From the NCBI GenBank assembly GCA_002786025.1, contig NHNW01000063.1, forward strand, positions 124,001 to 188,000: DNA of 64,000 nt, written 5' to 3'. The notes below the pieces were generated by a model. The model ran no database searches, had not been told where the DNA came from, and saw only the letters and a list, made by a program, of their open reading frames with translations. Below, piece by piece: positions 22,403-32,751 of the stretch (position 1 is its first letter; each line of letters begins with the position of its first letter). The translations under genes were made by a program, and so were the position numbers. The DNA is from Zasmidium citrigriseum (Eukaryota; Ascomycota; Dothideomycetes; Mycosphaerellales; Mycosphaerellaceae).

Positions 22403-23221
22403 TCACGCCTGCCGCTGATCACTCAACAACCTCGCCATAACCGCATACGCAAACAACGCGCCCGCGATCAGGTACAGCTTATTCCTCCCCAACCAACCCC
22501 GCCCCGCATCCCTCGCCGCCTGCCCACCCTCCACAACCTGCGCCAACCCCGTCTGACTCCCACCAGCCCTCTTCCTCAAACCCTCCAACTCCGGCGAACA
22601 AGACCCCTCACTAACAACCTTCTTCCCCGTCTGCGGATCAATCCCCTCCTTCTCCATCCACTTCCAATTCTCCGCATCCAACTCCGGAAACTGCTCCCTG
22701 AACCTCTTCCCTCCATCACCGGCTTTAATCGCTCCGAATCCCGTCCTCTTCCCACCCGGCAAGGTACGGTTCGTCGATCCTCCACCGGTGGAATTCCACC
22801 ATCTCGTCCGTGCGGCGAAAACTTTCCGCTCGCTCTCACTCGCACTTATACTCCCCGTCGTCATCTCCTCACTCGTCATGAAACTCAACACCCCCAGCAA
22901 AATCGTACTAACCTCCCACGCCGGGTTGAAGCTCTTCGGGTGGAAATCGCTTATACTCAGACACAGTCTTTCGCTACACCGGAAGCGTCCCGAGGGTGTG
23001 TGCATGCGGATCGCGGGTGGCGCGAAGGGGTAGTCGGGCGGGAAGGTTAGGGTGCCCCAGTATTGGCCGTTGTGGTAGGGGGTTTGAGGGGGGCCGGTCA
23101 GGATGTAGTGCCATTCGAGGATGTTGGATTCGGAGGGTGCGGCGTGGATGTACTCGGGTGGGTTCTTGGAGAGGGTGGCGTATTCGCGGGTTAGGCGTTT
23201 GTGGGCGGCTTTTGTGGCCAT
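22403..23221 (-). CDS. UBC6: Ubiquitin-conjugating enzyme E2, UBC6/UBE2J type
   Basis: 272 aa, start chosen at MATKAAHKRLTREYATL because the longer open frame has no homologous N-terminus. The UBC core has NILEWHYILTGPPQTPY, FPPDYPFAPPAIRMHTPSGRF and the catalytic Cys in RLCLSISDFHP. A Ser/Pro/Gly-rich linker follows, and a C-terminal hydrophobic segment (LYLIAGALFAYAVMARLL) is the ER tail anchor. It ubiquitinates misfolded ER proteins in ERAD. The first part of the coding strand is C-rich (27 C, 9 G in 23161..23220) and the last part G-rich (35 G, 9 C in 22501..22560). It is convergent with RPS14. Confidence 0.5.
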   Translation of the reverse strand: MATKAAHKRLTREYATLSKNPPEYIHAAPSESNILEWHYILTGPPQTPYHNGQYWGTLTFPPDYPFAPPAIRMHTPSGRFRCSERLCLSISDFHPKSFNPAWEVSTILLGVLSFMTSEEMTTGSISASESERKVFAARTRWWNSTGGGSTNRTLPGGKRTGFGAIKAGDGGKRFREQFPELDAENWKWMEKEGIDPQTGKKVVSEGSCSPELEGLRKRAGGSQTGLAQVVEGGQAARDAGRGWLGRNKLYLIAGALFAYAVMARLLSDQRQA

Positions 23222-23797
23222 GATTGTGGTGGTGGCAGGTTGTGGGCAGCGAGCGGTGGTGGTTGTTGGTTTGTTCGGTGCGGTGAGATCGTGACTGATT
23301 CGTGTCGGAGCGACAGAGCGGGTATTGATGCTCGAGTGGTGTATGTGTACGTGGCCTTTGGTGAGACTGTAGGTGAGAAAGTGCGATGCTGAGAGACATT
23401 CACTTGAGGAAGCGACGTCAAACTCTTGCCTCAGGCACTCATGCATGACCGCCGAGACTTTTGTTTTGCGCCTCGCAACGACAGCTGAGGTTGATCTCTC
23501 TCCCAACGCGGTAGATGCATCGCTATCTACGCAGGGCTAACCCAAGCCACCGAGGGCATCATGTGGATGGAGGAAGGTTTGTTCCTGTGCCCCATTTCAT
23601 TCCTCCAGTGAACGACTTCCAAGACATTTTCGTTCGTGTTACTATCGCATCTTTCAAGACTTCTCATACTGTCTCAACCTTCAGACCGAAGAGGGCCTCG
23701 AAGGCCGAAAGCACAACCTTTATCGAGGACACAGACTCGCTCGCCGGAACTAACCAGTCACTCGGAAGTCTGGTCGAGTAGAGGAGCCCGAGCCTCG

Positions 23798-24289
23798 ATG
23801 GCGAGCCCTACAGTAGACGGAACAGTATGTCGCGTGGGCGAGGTCCCGCTCAGGATAACATCAGACGAAGAGGTAGCAGCTCACATCGAATGGACCATCG
23901 CGTCAATAATACAAGCCATCAACAACCGACACTTCGACTCAACTCTCCCACCTTGGACTACCATCTCCCCTTCCTTCTCCATGCCAACGATTGCCTTCCG
24001 AAACCGCTGTACCAGCCGAGAAGACTATATTGATGGCTTTAAGAAGCTGGCCGCTGCGTATCCAAACTTCTCAATCGAGCCGCTGGAGATGTGGACGTGC
24101 GTGTATCGGTCGAGTGGGTATGCGGAGCTGTATTTGACCGCGCAGAGTACTGGAGGTCCAACACTACCGAGTGGCATGAAGAGGAAGGCGATTGGGAGGC
24201 ATGAGTTCAGGAGAGTGGAGGGGAGGTGGTTGTTGGTGGGCGAGACGAGTATTTTGGGGATTGGGGATGGGATTGTGCTAGAAGAATGA
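23798..24289 (+). CDS. NTF2-like family protein (dispersed family member 3)
   Basis: 163 aa in one exon, start at MASPTVDG. The order is helix (ASIIQAINNRHFDS), SREDYIDGFKKLAAAYPNF, a strand with YAELYLTAQS, then RHEFRRVEGRWLLVGETS, the same plan as the gene at 11313 and its interrupted copy. No signal peptide or membrane segment. It lies 286 bp upstream of, and in the same orientation as, a HET gene; the same arrangement recurs at 26965/27869. Function unknown. Confidence 0.5.
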   Translation: MASPTVDGTVCRVGEVPLRITSDEEVAAHIEWTIASIIQAINNRHFDSTLPPWTTISPSFSMPTIAFRNRCTSREDYIDGFKKLAAAYPNFSIEPLEMWTCVYRSSGYAELYLTAQSTGGPTLPSGMKRKAIGRHEFRRVEGRWLLVGETSILGIGDGIVLEE

Positions 24290-24400
24290 GAAGAGTAGAG
24301 GGAGCAGGAATGGAGTGAGTTGAGAAGTGAGCCGGGACGTGAGTCGGAGTCTCTAGCAATATTCGAAAATCGAGGTATCTAACGAGAAGCACAGTACCAC

Positions 24401-24426
24401 AGGCAAGCACAGGCAAGCACAGGCAA
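24401..24426. repeat. 10-bp tandem repeat, about 2.6 copies
   Basis: AGGCAAGCAC is repeated directly, ending AGGCAA, in the short spacer between the NTF2-like gene and the HET gene. Confidence 0.5.
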
Positions 24427-24575
24427 CTAGAGAGACTCGCATTCGGCATGTTCCGTACGAGATTGACCTCAGCCCTTTCTTCCCGCCTTTGCCCCGTCTT
24501 TGCTTCCTCCCACTTCACCAATTCTTAGCCCATCAAGGGGCCTTTTCACATTGGAAATGTGACATCGACAGAAAC

Positions 24576-26510
24576 ATGGCGAAACAGTCGCCCTCCGCGT
24601 TCACCACTTTCCCCGCCACTTCTTATCCCGCTGTGCCAATTGATCCGAGGAAGGAAATCCGACTTGTCACCATCAAACCAGGTAGAGGCCATCAAGACAT
24701 TGAATGCACGCTCTCTACTCAAACACTAGATCTCAACGAAAGCGGTGGTGTGGCTGCTGTCGATTTCGGAAAAATCAACCCTCTGCCCTACAGAGACTCG
24801 GGCATCGACAAATGGCGACCAGCACCAGAACGAGAATACTCTGCACTTTCATACTGCTGGGGAGGCTTTGAAAATCACAAAACTATACGACTCAATGATT
24901 TGTTTGGGTTCCCTGTTTCTCACAATCTTTGGTGTACTTTGAGGAGATTACGAAGCAAGATCAAGAAAGGCAGACCGCCGGCCCGTTACTGGATCGATCA
25001 AATTTGCATCAACCAGCACAACATTTCGGAGCGGAACCAGCAAGTGGGTATTATGGCGCAGATATTTCATCAGGCATTCAAGGTTATCATTTGGCTTTTC
25101 GATACTCCAGAGGAAGAAGCACCTGGGCTACTCTTCACCAAGAACCGCCGCATGAAGATGCTTCTGCGGACTATATCGTCGGCGCAAGAAGACCAACTTT
25201 GGTGGAATCGCGCATGGGTCACGCAAGAGTTTCTACTTGCTCGCTATCCGCCAGTGGCTATGTATGGCCCTTGCGAGGTGGCATGGGGCGACCTCTTACC
25301 CAGCTCGGGCCGGGACAGCCTCCTCGACCAGCTTATGGACACTAGCCTCAGTGATGCTGAATCTAGATTTTCTGAGCAAGTTATTCGTCTGCGGGTCTAT
25401 GGCAAGCTGGATCTGGATGAGTACTTTGAGACGATTCTCGTGACCAAATGCTTCGATCCCCGAGACAAAGTTTACAGCCTCCTTGGATTGGTCAAAGGTC
25501 TTGATGTTTCAATTCGTCCTGACTACACAAAGACCCTCTCAGAGCTTTTTACTGATGTGACACGGGCGGCGATTCAGTGCAGCGGCTCTCTCGATACCCT
25601 GTCGATGATTGTCATATGCGATCCTGTCCGCAAAGACCTGGCTCTCCCAAGCTGGGTTGTCAATTTCGCATACGCCCAAGAGTCGCAAAAACCTACGGTG
25701 CCGAGATCGATTGCGTATCGGGATGAATCGAAGACGAGATCTACTAGTCCGTGGTGTCAGAGAACTCCGAACACCACCGCCCAGGCGGCCTTTACCTACG
25801 TTATAGGCCAACCGACTCTCGGACTCAAGGGTGTGGAATTCGACAAGGTCTTCATGGCCATTCCTCTCGATGGATACTCACGTCTCCCACGCAGGACTGC
25901 TTGGAGGCAGACTGTTGGAGATGTCGCCAGACGAACGTTCTCCAGGGTAGACGAGGATCAGGAGTGGGAAAGAGGATACGATCCAGATCATTGGAACTTC
26001 TTGTCGCCGTTGTTCGATCTCGACAATCCATACGAGAGGCTGAACCACAGACAGACGTCTGACACACTCTCAGAAACATCCACAGAAGAGATGTTGAAAA
26101 GCGTTCGCGAGACAATGGCGACATCAAACATCGAGTTTGGCCTCTACGACATTGTCCACCTTATACATCTCTGGAGACAAAACTTCTCGCCTGAAACTGT
26201 ACATGAAGGACGGGCATGGATCAGACAATATATCATCACAGACTGCGAAGCACGATTCAACCTCACCAGTAATGGCTGTTCGCTGTTCGTTACTACGTGT
26301 GGTTTCGTAGGTATTGGACCTAAGCACATCGAGGCAGGCCACGAGATCGCTCTACCTTATGGTAGTACATACCCGTTCCTACTCGAGCCACGCAGCGATG
26401 GCGCCTATACCTTCAAAGGTCTTGTTTTCGTAGAAGGGATCATGTATGGGAAGCTTCATGATCACTCTCCTCCTGTTGAGCTTCGCGAGAAAGAGTGGAC
26501 TCTGGTCTGA
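24576..26510 (+). CDS. HET domain protein (heterokaryon incompatibility type)
   Basis: 644 aa in one exon; ATG at 24576 chosen as the nearest to the conserved part. All three HET boxes are clear: EYSALSYCWGG near residue 86, RYWIDQICINQHNISERNQQ near 137 with the following IFHQAFKVIIWL, and WWNRAWVTQEFLLA near 208. The C-terminal half has the usual R-P-D-Y-T and LPSWV elements and ends in a beta segment with CGFVGIGP and YPFLLEPRSDGAYTF. HET domains are distant TIR relatives that trigger regulated cell death in fungal non-self recognition. The intact boxes suggest a functional gene. Confidence 0.5.
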   Translation: MAKQSPSAFTTFPATSYPAVPIDPRKEIRLVTIKPGRGHQDIECTLSTQTLDLNESGGVAAVDFGKINPLPYRDSGIDKWRPAPEREYSALSYCWGGFENHKTIRLNDLFGFPVSHNLWCTLRRLRSKIKKGRPPARYWIDQICINQHNISERNQQVGIMAQIFHQAFKVIIWLFDTPEEEAPGLLFTKNRRMKMLLRTISSAQEDQLWWNRAWVTQEFLLARYPPVAMYGPCEVAWGDLLPSSGRDSLLDQLMDTSLSDAESRFSEQVIRLRVYGKLDLDEYFETILVTKCFDPRDKVYSLLGLVKGLDVSIRPDYTKTLSELFTDVTRAAIQCSGSLDTLSMIVICDPVRKDLALPSWVVNFAYAQESQKPTVPRSIAYRDESKTRSTSPWCQRTPNTTAQAAFTYVIGQPTLGLKGVEFDKVFMAIPLDGYSRLPRRTAWRQTVGDVARRTFSRVDEDQEWERGYDPDHWNFLSPLFDLDNPYERLNHRQTSDTLSETSTEEMLKSVRETMATSNIEFGLYDIVHLIHLWRQNFSPETVHEGRAWIRQYIITDCEARFNLTSNGCSLFVTTCGFVGIGPKHIEAGHEIALPYGSTYPFLLEPRSDGAYTFKGLVFVEGIMYGKLHDHSPPVELREKEWTLV

Positions 26511-26964
26511 TCGACTCGGACATCGACTATAAATGCCTCTATCGAAACTCTCCACCTTTCAACAATCTTCTCTTGGGCGCCAAAATGTCGTTGCCAGTAA
26601 CATTCACTTCACTTTCGGACCCGGAAATAAGTTTTACCCCGGCTGAACCGATCGGCTGAATCCCGAGCAGGTCGGATCCTTTGTCAGCTCAGCCCCAACG
26701 CCCCATCCAAATGAATTTGGAATTACGCAAGGACAGGATGAAGACACTCTACTCTTGTCCAGCTGTGTGAAGTATCGCCCAATGATGTATGAGGTCTTTC
26801 AAGCCTCGCAGGACAAGTTCCCACCCGCTGCTTAGGGCGGTATTTGCGACCAGGCTGTCGATGGTTTATCGCCACCAGAGCTGAGATCTAACAACGATAC
26901 AAATAGATCGCCAAGGCGACCAAGATCTTTGGGTAACAAGCTCTCAGCAAAGTGACCAGGCGCC

Positions 26965-27534
26965 ATGGCTGTACAGAACCTGGAGAAATGTCCCATTCTC
27001 ACTCCTCCCGAAGAACCATCCGAGATCAAAGATTCGATCGGCCTGCTACTTGGGAAAGGCACCAGCCCAGTGACCACCATCTCGACGTCTAAACCTCCAT
27101 CAGCCCGGACACCCACCGCAAATCTCCTCGAAACCCGCACCTACACCATCCTCCGCGCCTTCAACTCCCGCGACGTCGCAGCCCCCTACGGCCTCCACGC
27201 AACCCCCGACTTCACCTTCATGCACGAAGACCACCGCGGCGAGCCCAAGACCATGTCCCAAAAACAAGCCATGTACTGGATGCGGCACGAGATTTTACGA
27301 AACATCGAACATTATGCCGAAGTCATGAGTAGTGCGGTGGAAGTTGATGAGAAGAAGGGGTTGGCGGTTGTGTGGCTTGGTATCAGGATTCACGACCGGC
27401 CGGATGGGTTCATGCCTGGGAGGGAGAAGGTTACGATGTTCTTTTGGAGGAGGGTTGAGGGCGTTGGTGGGGAGGTTAGGTGGATGTGGTGGAGGCATGT
27501 TTGTTTGAGTGCGAGGATGCCGTTTCCGCGATGA
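26965..27534 (+). CDS. NTF2-like family protein (dispersed family member 4)
   Basis: 189 aa in one exon. After a Pro/Ser-rich N-terminus: helix (YTILRAFNSRDVA), then MSQKQAMYWMRHEILRN, HYAEVMSSAVEVDE, AVVWLGIRIHD and TMFFWRRVEG...RWMWWRHVC. It pairs best with the gene at 55000 (HYAxVMS, AxVWxxxxxxD, WWxHxC in both). Codon use switches from C-ending to G-ending around 27290. It sits immediately upstream of the ankyrin-HET gene in the same orientation. Function unknown. Confidence 0.5.
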   Translation: MAVQNLEKCPILTPPEEPSEIKDSIGLLLGKGTSPVTTISTSKPPSARTPTANLLETRTYTILRAFNSRDVAAPYGLHATPDFTFMHEDHRGEPKTMSQKQAMYWMRHEILRNIEHYAEVMSSAVEVDEKKGLAVVWLGIRIHDRPDGFMPGREKVTMFFWRRVEGVGGEVRWMWWRHVCLSARMPFPR

Positions 27535-27868
27535 GTTGTCTTGGAGGGCTTGGACAGGAGAGGCTGGGGATCGCGAGTCTCAAGTTATCATCACGAACTA
27601 AGAGTGCAACGAGCTTCTCGACGGCTTCAACTTCTGTGTCCGTGAAAGGGGAGGCTCGAAGGGTGCATGTCGAGCTCTGTGTGGCACGCAGACACGGCAC
27701 AGGCTGCAGGCAGCCGTGGCTGAGTGGGGTCGAAGGACAACTATCATCCCACGAGCTCGGAGTCATAACCCACAACAAAACCAAAAATGCAATGCCACGA
27801 TGAAACTCTGGTCGATTAGCACGATGCGAATCTTCTGGTCTCTGACATTCGTCGTCTGTTTCCGAGTC

Positions 27869-30800
27869 ATGTCGACCACTCCAGACACCATACCTGGCCA
27901 CTCGGAATTCCCCGCCCAAGCAGGATCTCTGCAAGGGCCTGCGAGGACCGCTGGTGCCACACTCGTCGAGCTGGCCAGCAGAGATTCCGACTACAGCAAG
28001 AGAGTCTTGACTTCAGATGAGCGGAGACTTGCCGATGAATGCTTCGAGCTCGGCAATGACAGCCTCGTTTTCACCAACTACTACAAGGACGCCATTAGAG
28101 CGGCTGTAAGATCAGACAACATCGACACCTTGCGATACTTACAGGCACATCATTCATCAGAAGGCCTTCTGTCAGACCAAGCGGATATCTTGCAGCTCGC
28201 TCTGAAGACCCATGGCCAAGATCATCGCTGGGGCCATTATGACGAGCTGGCTTTGCATGTTGTGGAAATATTGTTTGCATACGGCGCCCCAGTGAATGGG
28301 TTGGATAAGCGAGGAAATACACCGCTGTACTATGCATGTGCTTTCGGGTTGCCGGACGTATTCAAAGCCCTCGTCGATGCTGGCGCTGATATTTGCACAC
28401 GGCACGTACGATACCTTCGCACGGATTGGTACAACGAGTTCAATGAATTTCAGATGGCAGGAAACTCTACAGTAATGGGTGTCGAGACCGACGCAGACAA
28501 GGTCGGCCTTTTACAGGTGGCTGCAGACGCCCTTCTCAGCGCATGCGAGGATCGAACGGTCGGCCGCCAATGTCTGCCACACAGAGGGCACAAGAAATGG
28601 CAGCCCATGATCACTTTTCTCATGAAAACAGGCTTGACGCTGTCAGTCGATGAGCCAGCTACTGCTACAGTGATCGAACTGGTCTCTTTGAAGGGAACGC
28701 AAGAAGAGGCAGAGATGGTTCTCAACAAAGGCGTGGTCTCGGATGGAGAGCCGGGGATCGCTGACCACTACAAACATGTCCTGACATCAGCCCTGCATGC
28801 AGCGGTGTCGGAGGGCTGCATTGATGTAGTAGCGCTGCTGCTGTCAAAAGGGGCGGATCCTAAAGCTACGCTCGAGTACGGCACGTACACTGGCCCACCA
28901 GAGACAAGAACAGCTGTTGCTCATGCATGTTTGGACTCATATCGCTCGGGTTTTCTAGACGCATGCGAGCTACTCCTCGATGCTGGTGTTGATATCGAGG
29001 ACCAACGACTCATCCTGAAGGCCTCGATCCAACAGGGTCGCACTGAGACGGTAAAACGACTAGTGGACGGTGGAGTTACAATCAACGAGGTGCCGCGTAC
29101 TTCATCTCTGGAGATCTTACAATACCTACATGATAAAGGAATTCCGCATGACCCAGTGAAATCTCAAGAGCATGCATTGCGGATCGGATCGACTCCCATG
29201 CTGAGATGGTTAGTCGGGCTGTTCGGCCCGAAGCTCTCTGATATCAGAGCTTTGTACCATTCGCCTGCTCAAGATGATATGTACGGAGATCCGTCGCACA
29301 TCACGGATTACCTGACGTCTCAATATGGCCACGACGTGGAGGAATCTCAAGACGTCCACGCCCGGATCGCCAGAGAGGTACTCGAATACGCCGCAACGCC
29401 CGGACGACACCATTTACTGAAGAGACTTCTCCAGCGAGGTCAAGATCTCCAATGCCCTGGTGTCAGACCAGGCGCATACAACGTTCTCAAGTCCATGTTC
29501 ACAAACGCCTGGTTTAGAGACATATCACGAGGACATGTACTGATCTTTCAGACGCTTTTGGCCTTTGCTTCTGATGAGGATGACAATGCCCTGGACCAGA
29601 CCGATTCTGATAGGCTTTGGCTCAACCCCACTTCGTTACCTCCTGATCTCATCGACGATTTGCGTGCGGACAAGTCTTGGTCGTCGTTCAAGTGGCAGCC
29701 TCGTGAAGATCGCATTTTTGTGGCTTCAGCCTTGTCAGATGAGGAAGACATGCCAATTGAACCTGATGACGGACAACATGTAGAAGCATATCTCGCTGAA
29801 TCAAACATCGAGAAGGCCAACGGGCTCGACGTGGATCCCCGGAGCGATGGAGCTTCTTGGGGAGAGAGTTGTGCTTACTCGACACTGCAAGGCATGTACA
29901 GCATTCGTCTGTTCATGCTGGATCCGGGGGAGGGGGACGCTCCTATTTCCGGCAGCCTCGTCGATACTCATCTCGCAGACAGGCCAGAGTACGAGACCGT
30001 GTCCTACGTTTGGGAAGACAACGACGATTTGGTCCACATTACGGTCAACAACTCGACGCATGCCGTACCTCGCAACCTCCATTCCGCTCTGATGAGATTG
30101 CGAAAAGCCAATGAGACCCGATCACTGTGGGCTGACGCTATCTGTGTTAACCACATGGATATGCAAGAACGTAACCACCAAGCCAGCGTCATGAAACGAA
30201 TCATCGAATCGGCCATAAACGCCATGATATGGCTCGGAGAAGAAGCAGACAACAGCCATCTGGTATTCTCACATATCAAAGAATGGACCACCTACTGTGA
30301 AGATTACGCAGCAGGCCGGCGAACTGACAACGATGCCTTCGGCGAGAAGCACATCAACCCGCCGAGGTACGAAGGAGAAACCTTGAAAGCCTTACAGAAG
30401 CTTGCGTTGCGACCATGGTTCTTCCAAGTCCGAACTTTGCAAGATCTTGCTCTGAGCAAGAAAGCATATTTGATGTGTGGGGACGATGTGGAGGAGTTCC
30501 AACTCATCGTTCATCCTATGAGTTTCCATCATGGTAATGGTTATCACCCGATCCATGGTATTGACGGACCAACGCATTTGCACCATCTAGACGACATTGC
30601 TGGACAGCATCGTGGCGTCAATGCCAAGTCGCTGCTCGAGTACACCAGCCTTTGCGATGCTGCAGATCCCAGGGACCAGGTCTTCGCTTTACTCGATCTC
30701 TTTCCTCAGCGACCTATGGATGTCGATTACAACCTGTCTGTCGAAGAGGTCTATCGCAGATTCTCTCGGACGCTTCTCGAGGACGCAAAGGACCTTCACC

Positions 30801-31486
30801 TGCTCCATTGGCTTGGCGCACAGCGTCGTATCGAGAGCTTGCCTTCCTGGGTTCCTGACTACAGCATTACACGCCCTGTCGGCATCCTGCCTCGTGTGGA
30901 CTTCTGGAGGCATACTTCGAACGAAGTGAGTAAGCTCCTTGGTCATGTCCTTCCGGGAATGCACTTCGAGCACGAGAAGATGGTCATACGGGGCGTACAT
31001 CTTGAGAAGATCACAACCATCAGCGACGAAATGGTCCCGAGCCCGAGATATGCCACTGGAAAGCCTGGCTTTGTGAATATCCTCTCAAAGTGGGAATCGC
31101 TCGCGACAACACTTGAGAACAAGCGGTTCAAAGAATCAATATCGGGCGCTTTTCTCAGGACGCTTGCGGCCTTTGACCCCCAATCACGACTCGAAGGAGA
31201 TGTGCCCCTTTCTCCTCATCATGCAGTCTGGTACGACCAATACGGCTCCGACCTCTTGCGAACGTTCGACGAAGCAGCCTTCAAAGAAGCAGACATCACG
31301 CTCGAGTGGCTTGGTGGAAAGTACCAAGACGGCTGGCAAGACGTCCAAGTAAGTCACTTCACCCGTGCTATCGAGCAAGCAGTCTATAGCCGGAGATTCT
31401 GTCTCACTGATTCCGGATCAATGGGTCTCGCACCACCTAAAGCTCAGCCTGGTGACTCGATCGTCTACTTCCCTGGTGGGCTGTAG
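27869..31486 (+). CDS. Ankyrin-repeat/HET fusion protein, probably truncated
   Basis: 1205 aa in one exon from MSTTPDTIPG (27869); an upstream ATG at 27800 would add a hydrophobic segment and is less likely. The N-terminal half has ankyrin-like repeats (GNTPLYYACAFGLPDVFKAL, LHAAVSEGCIDVVALLL, then CELLLDAGVDIED). From about residue 700 comes a HET domain, but its boxes have drifted: YETVSYVWED replaces the usual SYxWG, while LWADAICVNHMDMQERNHQ is kept and the third box reads RPWFFQVRTLQDLAL instead of W-x-R-x-W-x-x-Q-E. The frame stops at TAG 31484..31486 although homology continues. Repeats and HET together are typical of fungal NLR-like or allorecognition proteins; activity is doubtful. 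Confidence 0.5.
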   Translation: MSTTPDTIPGHSEFPAQAGSLQGPARTAGATLVELASRDSDYSKRVLTSDERRLADECFELGNDSLVFTNYYKDAIRAAVRSDNIDTLRYLQAHHSSEGLLSDQADILQLALKTHGQDHRWGHYDELALHVVEILFAYGAPVNGLDKRGNTPLYYACAFGLPDVFKALVDAGADICTRHVRYLRTDWYNEFNEFQMAGNSTVMGVETDADKVGLLQVAADALLSACEDRTVGRQCLPHRGHKKWQPMITFLMKTGLTLSVDEPATATVIELVSLKGTQEEAEMVLNKGVVSDGEPGIADHYKHVLTSALHAAVSEGCIDVVALLLSKGADPKATLEYGTYTGPPETRTAVAHACLDSYRSGFLDACELLLDAGVDIEDQRLILKASIQQGRTETVKRLVDGGVTINEVPRTSSLEILQYLHDKGIPHDPVKSQEHALRIGSTPMLRWLVGLFGPKLSDIRALYHSPAQDDMYGDPSHITDYLTSQYGHDVEESQDVHARIAREVLEYAATPGRHHLLKRLLQRGQDLQCPGVRPGAYNVLKSMFTNAWFRDISRGHVLIFQTLLAFASDEDDNALDQTDSDRLWLNPTSLPPDLIDDLRADKSWSSFKWQPREDRIFVASALSDEEDMPIEPDDGQHVEAYLAESNIEKANGLDVDPRSDGASWGESCAYSTLQGMYSIRLFMLDPGEGDAPISGSLVDTHLADRPEYETVSYVWEDNDDLVHITVNNSTHAVPRNLHSALMRLRKANETRSLWADAICVNHMDMQERNHQASVMKRIIESAINAMIWLGEEADNSHLVFSHIKEWTTYCEDYAAGRRTDNDAFGEKHINPPRYEGETLKALQKLALRPWFFQVRTLQDLALSKKAYLMCGDDVEEFQLIVHPMSFHHGNGYHPIHGIDGPTHLHHLDDIAGQHRGVNAKSLLEYTSLCDAADPRDQVFALLDLFPQRPMDVDYNLSVEEVYRRFSRTLLEDAKDLHLLHWLGAQRRIESLPSWVPDYSITRPVGILPRVDFWRHTSNEVSKLLGHVLPGMHFEHEKMVIRGVHLEKITTISDEMVPSPRYATGKPGFVNILSKWESLATTLENKRFKESISGAFLRTLAAFDPQSRLEGDVPLSPHHAVWYDQYGSDLLRTFDEAAFKEADITLEWLGGKYQDGWQDVQVSHFTRAIEQAVYSRRFCLTDSGSMGLAPPKAQPGDSIVYFPGGL

Positions 31487-31615
31487 CCGTTCGTGTTAAG
31501 GCCGAGGGGTGATGGAAGCTTTGAGATGATCGGGGATTGCTATCTCTACGACTTCGACGAGTTTCAGTTCAGCATTGAGCAGATCGAAGGCTTTGAAGAG
31601 TTCGTGCTGGAGTAG
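31484..31615 (+). other. In-frame TAG and stranded HET C-terminal tail
   Basis: After the TAG the same frame continues for 42 codons to TAG 31613..31615, reading PFVLRPRGDGSFEMIGDCYL and beyond, which is the standard end of HET proteins (compare YPFLLEPRSDGAYTF in the neighbour at 24576). An intron removing only the stop would have to be 35 bp or less. This marks a nonsense mutation or a readthrough site. Confidence 0.5.
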
Positions 31616-32751
31616 AAGACATCTCGAAGAAAATCGCGGAAAGCGCGGCAATGAGCATGCAGTCCTGACGTTCAATATCCGCCTTGTTGCGGGGACCACA
31701 CGGAAACCCTTGAGATCCCAGTAGCCTGGCTACTCTTTCTGCCAAGGGGTTCTCATCAGAAAGAGACATGGCTAGCATAATTACCATATTTAGGCAACGT
31801 ACTGGCTCACGCAGAGGCTCATCGATGCTGGTCACTTCAAAATCCTCTCAATCCCCGACCTATCGACTCGGACTGAGTGGACGAGTTTGCTGACAGATTG
31901 CATCAAGTATCTCGGTCTGCCCGGGATCCAAGAACAGACATGAGCCAACGAGCGAACTTGAGCATACCGAGAGGCCCTCGTGGCATCGGGATATCCTTCC
32001 TCGATCGCCCTGCTTGGGTTGTATACTCCGTCACGATCGCTAGATCTTCGGTGTTCGGGGGCTGAGTTGTCAAGCCAAGACTTTCAGACCGGACTCCCGT
32101 GTGCATCACAAACGACAATACATTGGCCAACGGCGGTTCTGACTTGGTCTAAGGCGAGAGGTCACACGGCGAAGAAGAGATCTCATGGTCCAGGCACCTG
32201 AAAAGCCTTGAGGCTTGAAGTCAGCCGTAACGACCCTTCTTCACAGCCTTACCGTGCTTGTCGTGCCTTGGCTGGCCTCAAAAGCAATAGCAAGAATCGA
32301 ATACAAGGCTGCTTGCACTATTCATGAGCCCCGAGTGGACCACTCGGAATTGAGGCCTTCGTAATCGCCAAGCTCTGCAGAGTCGAAAATAGGGACCACT
32401 ATGCATGAATCTGCATAAAGGTGTGGATGGATCATAATCAAATGGCAGCTGATTGGCAGACGGCAGCAGATGTACCGAATCTGTGGCCAAGGCCTTAACA
32501 TTCGTCGTCAATGCGTTGAAGATTGGTCGACAGGAGTTACACCGCAGTATACTCGTGGCCGAGAGGACCACTACGAATGCCCGAAACACACGCGTTCTCG
32601 ACCACATCTTTGTCTGAGACTCGAGAGGCATCATCAGGTTGGACTATATGAACACCATGGCCGGCTCCAATACAGCGTTCCTGGTCGCAGCAACCTCCCA
32701 AAAGTCTCCGACCACCACGAGACACTTTCGCTCAGACGAAAAGCCGCCATC
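31616..32751. other. Intergenic region, nothing supported
   Basis: About 1.1 kb before the dioxygenase gene. Several short open frames on both strands, none with a domain, signal peptide or consistent codon use. Confidence 0.5.
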
